A stretch of DNA of 64,000 nucleotides from Neckera pumila (GCA_963969595.1 OZ018415.1:17360001-17424000), one strand, 5' to 3'. Shown: positions 47,472-57,741, numbered from the stretch's first letter. A program made the numbers and translations. Notes: generated from the letters alone by a model not told the origin.

Positions 47472-49561
47472 ACAGTACAACATACAAATGCGTCGTTAGA
47501 AATACATGAAAAGCGCTATGGCAATTCAACATACAATGCTTCAAATGATTTTGAAAAATATTCCAATACTCATATTCAAGAAGTATGCAATCATATTTAA
47601 ATAATTTTAGAGTTATAGTTTAATTTTTATTTACTTTTTCTTTTAACTCAATATCAATACCTTAAATGAGGCTGTTTGTTTGTTTGTTTGTTTGTTTGTT
47701 TGTTTGTTTGTTTGTTTGTTTGTTTGTTTGTTTGTTTGTTTGTTTGTTTGTTTGTTTGTTTGTTTGTTTGTTTGTTTGTTTGTTTGTTTGTTTGTTTGTT
47801 TGTTTGTTTGTTTGTTTGTTTGTTTGTTTGTTTGTTTGTTTGTTTGTTTGTTTGTTTGGTTTGGTTTGGTTTGGTTTGGTTTGGTTTGTTTGTAGCGTGG
47901 ACAACTTCCTGACCGTGCGTCCCCCGGCCGCGTGCTTGGTACCGTCGGAAAGCTCTCGCCAAAGAGGGGTGCATCGGCTTGGTTTCGTAGCGTTTGGAGT
48001 GGTGGTGCAAAAGTTATTGAATTTCAAAGTATTTATTGATTAAAAAATTAGAAAATTACTTTTACTTTGATTTTGGTGGCGTTCTTGGTACTAGGAGTGG
48101 AACCGGGAGTAGAACTGGGAGTAGAATCGAAAGTAGAACCAAAAGTGGAACCGGGAGTAGATGAAAATTGGGCCAACGGCACAGGGTCACACTAGTATAA
48201 ATAAAATTTCAAAATGAATAGAATGAATTAATTATCACTTCAAATCAATTATCGCTTCCAAAAAAATGAATATAATGAAATTCAATATCACTTCAAAATG
48301 AAATAATGTAGTTATCTTAATAAAATTTTGTGATAGTACTACAAGATATAATAAAAATAGATGCAATTGATTTTTTGTATTTGAAAATAAGTATTTATTA
48401 TTTGTGATCCATTAGTATTACTTATTAATAATAACAATCAAATGCCATTATAGTTTATGTTTTGATGTTTGATCTCAATAGGCATTGAAAACTAAAGAAT
48501 CTCAAAATCATGAAGGTAAATTATCATCTTGTATATGCATAGTTTGCAAATTAAAAAAATCTAATCCATTTAAAAAAAATGAAAACTATAAATTTATTTT
48601 GGATTAATATTTAGTTTAATCTCAAATGAATGATTTAATACCAAATCAATCATACATTTTAAAATTCCTATATACTTTAACATTGTAAACAAATATATAC
48701 GGGAATTTTTATTTTGAATATGTAAATTTATTATTAAAATATGTATTAAAAAATTATCCACTAAAATTTTGAAATAAACTAAAATATTTTTGGTATTTTA
48801 ATTAAAAATAAAAATTTAGTTACTATCAAATAACTACAAACTATTTTATTATTAATAATTGAATTTGATTATGACATTTATATTATTTTCAAGATATAAA
48901 TGGTATGAGGAAATACATCAAATCAACAACTTCTGGGTGCTCACTCACGTATGTACAATGTTTTTGTTAATATCTTTAGTTTTTTAAATATTATTTTAAT
49001 CTAATTTGATAAATTAATGAAAATAGTTATTCCATATAAATTCAAGTGCTTTTCATAAGTCTTTAACATGTTATTATTTGTTTTTTGTTCTTTAATCTTT
49101 AATCTTTACAATAGGTATTATTTAATAATAAAACTGATGGTACTATAAATGTTAAAAATGTTAATTGTTTCTTTTTATTTATTATAAAATTTATTATTTC
49201 TATATTGAATTTCTATTTCATTATAACCACTATTATAATTTGGAAGGCAATAAAAATATTTGAGGTCATCATATTTTAATGAACAAATTAAAAAATACAA
49301 GGAAAAAATTTGATTAGGTGAGCTATGGTACAAATTAATAATAATATTTTACAAACTTGTTAATTCATTTAAAATTCAATGTTGGCATAAAAATTACTAT
49401 TAAACAAAGTGAGATAATTAGAATATCATTTTTTTTCCATTACCATTTCATTTATTTGAATTGTTTGATACTTGCTTTACATTTACATTATGATTCGATT
49501 CCTAGAAGACCATCATGTTTAGAGGTCCAAAATTGCTTCATATACTCATCTCCAAAGCAAG
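47472..49561 (+). CDS. Four candidate internal exons of the cryptic AT-rich gene
   Basis: Exons 47472-47582 (37 codons, phase 0-0), 48482-48515 (phase 0-1), 48894-48948 (phase 1-2) and 49506-49561 (entered in phase 2) each sit between AG and GT and join without a stop. The encoded pieces are hydrophilic: EKRYGNSTYNASNDF, ALKTKESQNHE, INGMRKYIKSTTSGCSLT, then RPSCLEVQNCFIYSSPKQ. Three successive junctions with matching phases argue for real splicing. The last exon may end at GAG|GTCCAA (49524, phase 0) or CAAG|GTCAAA (49561, phase 1). Function is unknown. Confidence 0.5.
47673..47889. repeat. (TTTG)n microsatellite followed by (TTTGG)n
   Basis: About 185 bp of uninterrupted TTTG tetramers (around 46 copies) pass directly into about six TTTGG pentamers. 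The long reading frames across it on both strands (a CLFV repeat on plus, NKQT on minus) are artefacts of the repeat. Confidence 0.95.
47890..48020. other. GC-rich patch of unknown origin
   Basis: About 120 bp of GC-rich DNA directly after the microsatellite, containing CCCCCGGCCGCGTGC, inside a region otherwise near 25-30% GC. It shows no recognisable gene and probably arrived with an insertion. Confidence 0.5.
48095..48163. repeat. 12-bp minisatellite
   Basis: Five to six imperfect 12-bp units based on GTGGAACCGGGA / GTAGAACTGGGA. Read on the minus strand they would encode Ser-Thr-Pro-Gly-like tetrads, but no supported gene frames them. Confidence 0.75.
48164..48481. other. Likely intron of the cryptic gene
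   Basis: AT-rich, no other feature seen. Confidence 0.4.
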
Positions 49562-49619
49562 GTCAAAATCTTTGCCAATAATTATTTTTAAATAACAAAT
49601 CCAACTGTAGGATATTTTA

Positions 49620-50350
49620 GTTGACTTATTCAAGTATCTTGTCCTAAAAGTTTAGAGAAAATTTCCCCACCAGTTGCAAGTTCAATGTGCCTAAACTTCA
49701 AAATGTAGGCTTTTCTAGCTCTTCCAAAGGTAAAGTTTTGTCTTTCAACAATTTTAGAAAAAACACAAATGCCCTATAATATATGCATTTTAGTCAATAT
49801 GTTGGAAAATGGGTTGAAAATACATGTAAAATTTTAACCAAAAAAACTTTCATATTCACTTTTAAAAAAATTGTGAAGTGTAAGATATGACTGAATGAAA
49901 GACAAAACTAATATGCTAATAACTTTGGAAGAATTTGAAAATTGTTAATCCCAACGGTGAGAATGTCATAGTAAACAAATGATATCTTTTATTTGTATTT
50001 TTATTTGAAATTTTCAAAATCAAGAGCAAAAAACAACTTTGTATGTTTTTTCTACCTTCTTTGCCTGCAAAATAAACTCTACATAATTTTTACCTCATTA
50101 TTCAAAATTGAATGGTTCAAATCTTTTTGAACAGTTATCAATCAATACAATTTCAAAAAAAATTTGTTGCCCGACTTGACATTGAAATTAAAATTGCAAT
50201 AATTATCGGAATGACATGAAACAAAGCCTCACAAATAGATTATGATGAGTAGCATCCATCCTAAAAATTTCATGCAAATATTATGAAGTCAAAAGAGCCT
50301 TCCAGAGTTCTCAAAAAGCCTAAAGTAGATTTTTTGGTCCATTAGGGACT
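49620..50350. mobile_element. Degenerate relative of the TTAA elements
   Basis: Contains phrases shared with subfamilies A and B (for example TAATCCCAACGGTGAGAATG and a terminal TTGGTCCATTAGGGA), but the ends and flanks are eroded. Confidence 0.4.
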
Positions 50351-50544
50351 AAATATAACTATGTATAATATTAAAAAATAAAAAATAAAAAAATAAAAAA
50401 ATTTATACTACAAAAAGCTCTTCTTTGCATATGCTTGTGTTAAATTAAACTTTAGAATTCTTGTAGATGATGATTTTTAATCCTTTAAGGTTTTTGAATC
50501 TCAAAATGTAAAGCATATAATGAAATGAAATGTAAAAGAATAAT

Positions 50545-50800
50545 TTAGTGATTTTTTCAAATATGAATTTTGTCTTTATAATATAAGACAAAATTCATAT
50601 TTGAAAAATTCACTAAATGAATTTTTTCAAATATGAATATGACTTACATTTCAAAAGACATATTCATATTTGAAAGAATATAAGTCCTATTCATATTTGA
50701 AAAAATTCATAAATGTAAGTCCTATTCATATTTGAAAAAATTCAAAAAGAATTTTGTCTTATTTGATTTTTCAAATATGAATTTGAAATGTAAGTCATAT
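50545..50800. repeat. Cluster of inverted and direct TTCAAATATGAAT repeats
   Basis: About nine copies of a near-palindromic core (CATATTTGAAAAATTCA and its inverse) alternate with TAAGTC and AAGACAAAATTC spacers, so the region can fold in several ways. It lies inside a putative intron. Confidence 0.75.
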
Positions 50801-51818
50801 TCATATCTCTATATCTACCATTATACTAACCAATATATTCTTAACTAAGAAATATTCAACTAACGGTTTAATAATTTTTATAATTGATTTTGATAATATA
50901 TATATTGAAAATCTTGAAATTTCATAACTATTTAAACAAAATTAAATACAAATCTTCAATTGTAAAATGCTATACAGCATAGTATTGTATATCTTTTGGA
51001 AATTCATATAGGTTCAAATTGATTTTATTTTAGAATTTTAGAATCTATAATATATTGTATTGCTAAAATTTATTTATTTGTTTCCAAGATATTAATTAAA
51101 AAATGTGATGTAATATTTTTTTTTAAGAATTTGTATATAATGCAAAATTCCTATTACAAATGGAAAATTTAATATCGGATCACAACAAGTTAATATTCTA
51201 ACTTGTATTTCCTAAAATAAACATTGAAATAAAAAGCCGTTTGACAAATATTTTATATTTGAATTTCATATATTGGCATTCTATATCTTTGATGTTATAC
51301 ATATATATTTATTATTCATGATAGATGAATTTAGATGAATTTAATTTTTTTTTAAATTTTTATATCACAAAGGATATTAAATCTATTTGCAAATTTATCA
51401 AAGTCATTTTATTTAATTAAGTTTCTTTGAATTTAAGAAAAAAATTATTAAAGGATTTGATTGCATATTCTATAGCTATTCCATGTATTATAAATTGTTT
51501 AATCAATATTTTATAATTCAAATATAATTAAATAATTAGAAATATTAATATTTCACATTAAAAATATGATTTTGTTAAAAAAAATTATCTTAATTGTAAA
51601 TTGTAAGAAATTATATATATATTCTTCCTAATCATATGTCAAATTCTTTGTCTTTCAAATAAGTTTAAAGATTGAGCTACTTTTTTGATAAATTGTATTT
51701 GACTAATTTGATATAATTTAGATATATTGTTTTAAATAATAAAATTATGTGCTTCCATTGTATTGTTGTATTTTGATGACATGAATTTCAATTATATCTT
51801 TCATTACAATTTTAACAG
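50801..51818. other. Likely intron of the cryptic gene
   Basis: Extremely AT-rich, no feature seen; a missed exon is possible. Confidence 0.35.
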
Positions 51819-51950
51819 GCAATTTGGTTATATGAGCATGAGAATTTTAAAATTAATTACAACATCATTGTAACCATTAACGGTGAAATCGCTGATCCAT
51901 ATATTGAAATGTCAAAAAGAATTGAAGGAGGAAGGCTTCCATACCAATAA
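51819..51950 (+). CDS. Candidate terminal exon of the cryptic AT-rich gene
   Basis: After a pyrimidine-containing tract and TTTAACAG, 43 codons read to TAA in phase 0. The content is WLYEHENFKINYN, TINGEIADPYIEMSKR and a final GGRLPYQ. It fits the phase-0 option of the preceding exon. The 2.2-kb gap before it may hide another exon. Confidence 0.45.
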   Translation, partial: AIWLYEHENFKINYNIIVTINGEIADPYIEMSKRIEGGRLPYQ

Positions 51951-52374
51951 GATAATGATCTTTTTTATATAATGTATTTGTATGGAACATTTTATTACAA
52001 AATTGTTGTAAAATTATAAATGTTCAAAAAGGTATTCAAATTCTTTTTAATGTAATTAGATAAACTTGCAACATTTTTGAGTCTAGTAAGAGGATTAAGT
52101 AAACAAAAAATTAAATGTTATATATTTGAAGGCCATTCAATAAATTCAGCTATTAAATTTGTATTGTATATAAACTCCTTAATATTTAAGCATTTTTATT
52201 TTATATTATGAAAGTAAAATGCATGCAAACTTTATTTTGATTTATTATTTTAATTATTCAAATTTTATGTCAAGTTTACAATCTCTTCTTAATACATGTC
52301 ATGGCCATATGACATCCATATCAACATGCAAGAGTAGATGGGTCAAAATCAACAGGATTACATTAGGATATTAA

Positions 52375-53303
52375 TCCTTTAATGACCAAGACCATTTCTC
52401 TATCAAAAATCAGTCAAAATTGTCATTTTTGTTGCGTTCACCCATGAAAGCACAAAAAGTAATTTGTTTTTAATCTAACCATATATGAAATCTTGTACTT
52501 CACTTGTCTAAGATCATGTGGTAAAAGTTCCATGAAGTTTGACCATATAGATTGGAAGATATTAGCATTCAAAGTTGGAGAAGAAAGGTTTATTTTTTAA
52601 CACTGCCTTGCAATTTCAAATGACTTTGACCTCCATTTGTGGAAATAATTTGCACTACAAACTTAAAATTTAAGTTATTTTTGAGTTGAAGAATTGAGTT
52701 GAAAGTGTACAATTTTTTTTCAAAAAAAATGCACTTGAATTTCACTCTTGAAATAATTGTTAAACAGAAGTAGGTCCAAAATTGAAAGAAAAACTAAATT
52801 GTTAATAGTTCTAAGATGGGATTGAAGCACAATAATCCCAATGGTGAAATTTTTTAGCAACTTAACCTTGCCAAATAACTCTTTTCAAAAAATTGTAAAA
52901 ATTGCATTCAGAAATGAATCCTATAAGTTATTTTTTCAAGAAGATGCTTAGATTGCTCAAAAAACAAGATTTTCATTAACTTTCTCATTACCATATCAAT
53001 CCAAATAGAATGAATCAAAGCTTCACATTTAAAAAACATTAAATATTTTAGAGAAAAAAATTAAATATTTTAATTTTGACTTTTTACAATTTTTTTGTGT
53101 TGCATGCCGAGTTCAATTTTAGTCTTTTTGTGGTATTACTTTTGCTCCCGAGTACCAATTGAAATGAAAATCATATTTCTACGAAGCTAATCAATTTTTT
53201 TCTATCTTATGAAAAAATTTCAAAAATTTCACCAAAAATTGAGGTCATAGGAATCTACCCAAAATCCATTTTGTCCTCCAACGAGACAATGAGCCTTTAG
53301 GGA
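52375..53303 (+). mobile_element. TTAA element, subfamily A, copy A8
   Basis: An old copy with left flank TTAA at 52371-52374 and eroded termini (TCCTTTAATGACC, GAGCCTTTAGGGA). The right flank has decayed to TTGT. It is internally closest to A7. Confidence 0.78.
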
Positions 53304-53362
53304 TTGTGGCAATCAATCAAAAAGATCTTTTGATGTCATTTTATAATATAATATACCATTAA

Positions 53363-54857
53363 TCCTTAAAGGACCAAACAACGTTTTTTGGAAACATAGC
53401 AATTTTGGGCAGCTCACGACAAATGAAAATTTTCTTTTTTTTCTTTTAAATTTTTGCTCAACATGTGCCCGAGGAGTAGCTTTAAGGCCCAACAATTTTC
53501 AGAACTATGTGCTTAAAAAGTTATTGGATGATATGTCATTTTCAACATGCGGCAGGTAGCTCAAAAAATTTCTGAAAAATCACTTTTAGAATAAACAAAA
53601 ATTTGCAATTGATCCTCTAGATTTACATGTACGTGGGAAGCTTTTCAACAATTCCATTTTGATTTATGAGATGAAAATTATAAGGTGTTCTAGTTTGCGG
53701 GTAATTATGGATTCCCAACTCTAAAATAAACTTTGGAGTTCTTTTATTTAACTCAATTTTTAATATTTTTCCAAAAAAATAAAAACATAGGATGTATATT
53801 GTTTATTACAACATTATCACCGTTGGGATTGGCATTTTATAAATCCATAATTAAATTCTTAACAATTTAGTGTTTTGAATCATTCTCTACTTCTTTCAAC
53901 TTACTACTCCCTCTGTCCCACTAAAAGCCTCTAAATCAGGCAAAATTTTTGTCCCACTAAAAAGCTCCGTTTCTTGATTTTGGTTCTTGAGTAAGTTTTT
54001 GTTGTATCGAACAACCTTGTGGGGGCAAGTAAAACAATCTTGAAGCATTTATAAGGCCTTGCAAGCTTGGCCTTGCCCATATGAGGCACCTTGTACTAAT
54101 TCCTTCATTACATAGTAGAGTTGACGATGTATTTAGTGCCCACTTTGGTGCTATGAAAATTTGGTCATAAAGTAGGCCAATTTTTCTTATTGCGGATATT
54201 TAGGTTGGAAAACATGTTTTTAGACTCCCATTGTTGCCACCACCCTTTAAATCATCTAAAATGACAGAGTTGGTAGCATTTCAAAACTATGTACAAATAT
54301 CATACTTTCTATATAGATTTTGGATGCCCAAACGACAACACCTAAGCTGGAGATTTTGCATAGATCTAAGGGATGAATTACTCTTTCTTGAATGCATGTG
54401 TTGCAGGCACTATGACTACAAATATAGTTAATCCCTCAAGGGGAAGCTTTTTGGAGGTTTTTAGTGGGACAGAGGTAGTATTTTTTTCCTACATATTGTA
54501 CAACTCCAAATAATTTGAAACTTTTCAAGCATATAGCCAACTTGCTTTGAAGAATGAATTTTAAGAGTTACCACCATTTTGGACATTTCTTCATATAAAT
54601 GTGACCTTGTGAAGTGCAATTGCTCGATTTTTTGCAAGGACAAAAAAAGCATTTTTGTCAATTCAAACGCTATTATCTTGCACTCTACACGGTGGAAAAT
54701 TATGAAATTCTTTCCACATCTTCTCAAACCAGTGCACTACAAGATCCTACTTGTTACATGTGTCCAAAAATGTTTTTTTTCTAAAATTTGGTATTTAAAC
54801 TAGAAATGATAGTCTTGGAGCAATTTTGGTGAAAACATAGTCAAAAACCTTTAGGGG
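53363..54857 (+). mobile_element. TTAA element, subfamily B, copy B6, split by a Stowaway-like MITE
   Basis: Ends CCTTAAAGGACCAAACAAC and AACCTTTAGGGG, TTAA at 53359-53362 and 54858-54861. The element is interrupted at 53907-54478; the two parts join at ACTTACTA|TTTTTTTCC exactly as in other B copies. Confidence 0.87.
53907..54478. mobile_element. Stowaway-like MITE nested in B6
   Basis: A 572-bp element. The left end CTCCCTCTGTCCCACTAAAA pairs with TTTTAGTGGGACAGAGGTAG at the right, and TA is duplicated on both sides (53905-53906, 54479-54480). CTCCCTC-type ends with TA targets are the known hallmark of plant Stowaway (Tc1/mariner) MITEs. A 66-codon ORF inside is unrecognised. Confidence 0.88.
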
Positions 54858-54908
54858 TTAAAATTATAAGAAGAGGTATTGAATCAATCCAAAGACACAA
54901 GTTACATT

Positions 54909-55087
54909 GAATAGGGGTATTAAGGGGATCCATACTAATGAATCAACATATCACACTATATAAATATCTACCTTTGTTGTGCGTGAATAGTAACTGAAGT
55001 GTGCGGAGACTATAGATCATGTTTCAAACATCTACAATTTTCCACAATAAGTCCCCTTAATTTTTTGGTCCCTTAATACCCCTATTC
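54909..55087. mobile_element. Short MITE with GAATAGGGGTATTAAGGG ends
   Basis: GAATAGGGGTATTAAGGG at the left is the perfect inverse of CCCTTAATACCCCTATTC at the right, 179 bp end to end. The target duplication is not clear. Confidence 0.7.
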
Positions 55088-55251
55088 AGTATAAGTAGTT
55101 AACTGGTCACCAATATTGGTTGAGAGATCTTTAAAAATTTTAAAAATAAAAAATAAAAATAAATATCACCAAAGACGCCAACCAAAGTTTCATATTTCAA
55201 TCTTGGAAAACCTTCTTTGATATAAATATCATAAATGGAATAAAAGTGCAA

Positions 55252-55614
55252 TAGGGGTAGTCACGGCTTATTTACAATTGAGGCAAACAAGGGAGATTGA
55301 AGCAGTGGCGGCATAGGGTTGGCCTCCTTTCGTTGGAATGTTCTTAGCGTGACATTGATTGTTCACCCTCAACATCCACCTTCGGAGGTGAAGGTTGAGA
55401 GTGCGCAAACGGTGAACTATGGAGATTGAAGTCGTGGCAGCGTAGGGTTGACCTCCAAGTACCTCCATCCATCTCCATTATCCATTCTCAATGGTCGACC
55501 ATTTGAGGGTTCACCCAGGTTGGCTCCCCGTTGGCTCCTATTTTTCCTCCTCAAATCTCAATCTCCATTCTCCACGGTGTTGCCGAACAAGCTGTGACTA
55601 ATAAGTTACCCCTA
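55252..55614. mobile_element. Composite inverted-repeat element upstream of the trihelix gene
   Basis: The outer ends TAGGGGTAGTCACGGCTTATT and AATAAGTTACCCCTA with an inner TGTGAC block are partly complementary. Inside are two related units containing GGAGATTGAAG...GTAGGGTTG..CCTCC and a hairpin GTTCACCCTCAAC / GTTGAGAGTGCGC..GGTGAAC at 55358-55422. Boundaries are tentative. Confidence 0.5.
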
Positions 55615-55759
55615 GTAGTTGACTCGTAAGCTCTACAAGAGCCTCCCTGATTCTAATAAATAAGCTTCCCGACTTCAGTTCCTCTGTCGGTTTTAGGTTT
55701 TGTCGCAGAATCCTTTCGTCAATGCGCCATGGCTCACTTAGAATTCGAGATTCCAGTCC

Positions 55760-55963
55760 ATGGACAGCTTCAGACGCCGTGTTCAGCTGCAAGAGCTGCA
55801 ATTCCGAATCGCAAAGAAGAATCCAACCTCGTCGGTGTTGGCGCGCAATGGTATTCGTCTGCAAATCCATGGCAATGCGAGCCAGCGGGAGCTTCTCCAT
55901 GAGTTAGAGGTTTTATTTCTGAGTGGCCTGTCATTGGAGTGCTTTCTTATGGAGCAGAAGTAA
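55760..55963 (+). CDS. Short unrecognised ORF (possible leader ORF of the trihelix gene)
   Basis: A 67-codon ATG frame, basic and helical in style (VQLQELQFRIAKKN, QRELLHELE), with gene-like composition. A possible donor follows codon 50 (GAG|GTTTTA). It could be a small gene, an upstream ORF in the trihelix leader, or a non-translated leader exon. Confidence 0.3.
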   Translation: MDSFRRRVQLQELQFRIAKKNPTSSVLARNGIRLQIHGNASQRELLHELEVLFLSGLSLECFLMEQK

Positions 55964-56212
55964 AATATTGCACGCACTGTGTATTGAATGGAGGAACAAT
56001 TGTAAATTTTTGCAAGGGGGGATCGTAAGGCATTGGAAGTAGCGAACTGCATGTCCGCATGGCGGTCCGGAATTAGGTTTTTTATATTTGAGCGACCTTT
56101 CGTTGTAGTACTTCTTACGTAGCAGCAGCATTGCATGGTGTGTACTGAATGGAGGGATAGTATAATACATTTTGCAACGAGGGATTGGGCATGGGAATTG
56201 GCAGCTATGGCG
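55911..56212 (+). repeat. Diverged tandem duplication at the trihelix 5' end
   Basis: The stretch from 55911 (TTTTATTTCTGAGTGGCCTG) is repeated, with about a quarter of positions changed, from about 56080 (TTTTTTATATTTGAGCGACC). Matching later blocks are TGTATTGAATGGAGG / TGTACTGAATGGAGG and TTTTTGCAAGGGGG / TTTTGCAACGAGGG. The second copy contributes the first 25 codons of the upstream-start reading of the trihelix protein. Confidence 0.65.
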
Positions 56213-57741
56213 TATGCTAGGCGGCCGCCGCAGACGGGGCTGATGGGGGATCACTTGACGATTATGACGAGCATGCCGAGCTTGTCGCCCGTGCAAGACT
56301 CCTCGGACATGGGCTTTGAGATGGTGGTGACGCCGCCGGATGGACGAGGCAAGGTCACGGGGAATACCAAGAAGGAGGACCGGATTCCGCAGTGGGGGTA
56401 CCATGAGACGAAGGAATTTATTGCCATCCGTGCGGAGCTGGAGAAAGATTTCACGCAAACGAAGCGGAACAAGACGTTGTGGGAGCTCATTTCAGGGAAG
56501 ATGAAGGAGCGCTCGTATCGGCGCAGTGCCGACCAGTGCAAGTGTAAATGGAAGAACCTCGTCAATCGATACAAGGTTTGTGCATCCCACTCTTTTGCTC
56601 CCATGCAGTTTCTTATTTACAACGATTCTCAACAGTGTAGCGCTAATAAAACTTTCATTTGAAATTTGCTGAACCGCGGGGTTTACAATTTGTTGTTTGT
56701 CATGGTATTTCGCAAAGTCAGGCAGCTCTCTTATTAACGCCTAATGGACCCAGAAGCCCAAATTGTACCTCATATTCTTTTGCAGTTCATCGTAGGGCAT
56801 ACGGGGACTTTCTTTTGACCAATTTTTTGGACCAACACTTGCAATGCTCTTCACTGATCTGGTGATATAAAGTTTGGTCCTTTCTGAATTATATCCTCCA
56901 CATCATGATCAACCAAATTGGTCATTTTTTTTAAACCAGGGATCCTTGGTCTGTTACGGGTTAAGCAGATGTGTGAGGTGTTGATATCCAGGGTAAGGAG
57001 ACCTCGGAACCTGACAACGGGCGACAATGTCCTTTCTTCGACGAACTGCATACGATTTTCACTGAGCGAGCGAAGAACATGGATCGACTGTACTTGGAAT
57101 CCGAACCCGGATTGCGGCCCAAGAAGAAGGTGAAGCGAGGCGAGCTGAAGCTATCGGACGTAGACACGGAGGAAGAAGACGAGCCGAAAGAGGATAACGA
57201 AGATGAGCGCCTGCAGCGCCGGAAGAAGAGGAAGTCCGACAAAGAGCGGCAGCGGGTGACCGCCGACAAGTACCGGGCAAACAGTATGCAGGAGGTCTTG
57301 GAGGATTTCTTCCAGCAGCAGCTGAAGGCGGAAGCCATTTGGCGCGAAGTTTTGGACAGGCAGGAGCTCTGACTACCGTCTCGTCGAGTCTTGTTCAGTT
57401 GTAGTATTTTCATTTGTTTAGGATAATTCACTTGGTGTCTGGCGTGAGGGCGCACACTTCATAATTTTTAATACCATGTCATTTACTGTGGGATTACCTT
57501 ATATTCTAAACCGAGAGATGTTGGCGGTGCAATTGACAGGCGGGAGCTCGAGAGACGGTTCAAGGAGCAGGAGTGGCAGAAGAAGATGGAGGACCTGGAG
57601 CATAATCGGATCGTCATGGAACATGCGTGGTGGGAGCGGGAAGAGGAGGGCAGAGCGAGGGAGGAAGCGCGTGCGGAGAAACGAGATGAGCTTTTTGCAC
57701 AGCTTTTCTCCAAGTATGCACAACACATCACTGGGAGGTAA
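56135..57741 (+). CDS. Trihelix transcription factor, GT-3 type
   Basis: Exons 56135-56575, 56992-57359 and 57540-57741 give 336 residues. The single trihelix (Myb/SANT-like) domain spans about residues 83-180: RIPQWGYHETKEFIAIRAEL, TLWELISGKM, then CKCKWKNLVNRYK|GKETSEPDNG with intron 1 in phase 0, and CPFFDELHTIF. A basic and acidic linker (KKKVKRGE, EEEDEPKEDNEDE, RRKKRK, a likely nuclear signal) is followed by a C-terminal helix ELERRFKEQEWQKKMEDLE typical of GT-3a/GT-3b-like factors. Such proteins bind GT elements in promoters. Met-25 (56207) is an alternative start, because the first 24 codons lie in a duplicated leader. Intron 2 is unusual: GC-AG, 180 nt, flanked by a direct repeat; if retained, the protein ends DRQEL at 57372. 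Confidence 0.92.
56738..56960. mobile_element. Short TTAA element in trihelix intron 1
   Basis: TTAA (56734-56737) precedes CGCCTAATGGACCCAG, and CCTTGGTCTGTTACGGG is followed by TTAA (56961-56964). The right end closely resembles that of copy A3. The element is 223 bp and ends only 31 bp before exon 2. Confidence 0.7.

Noticed and set aside
47654..48043. Long reading frames across the TTTG repeat on both strands (118-125 codons)
   Set aside because: They are open only because the 4-bp repeat contains no stop in any frame; there is no independent coding signal.
55598..56458. Minus-strand ORFs of 100-175 codons opposite the trihelix gene
   Set aside because: They are antisense shadows of the trihelix exon and its leader, without domains of their own.
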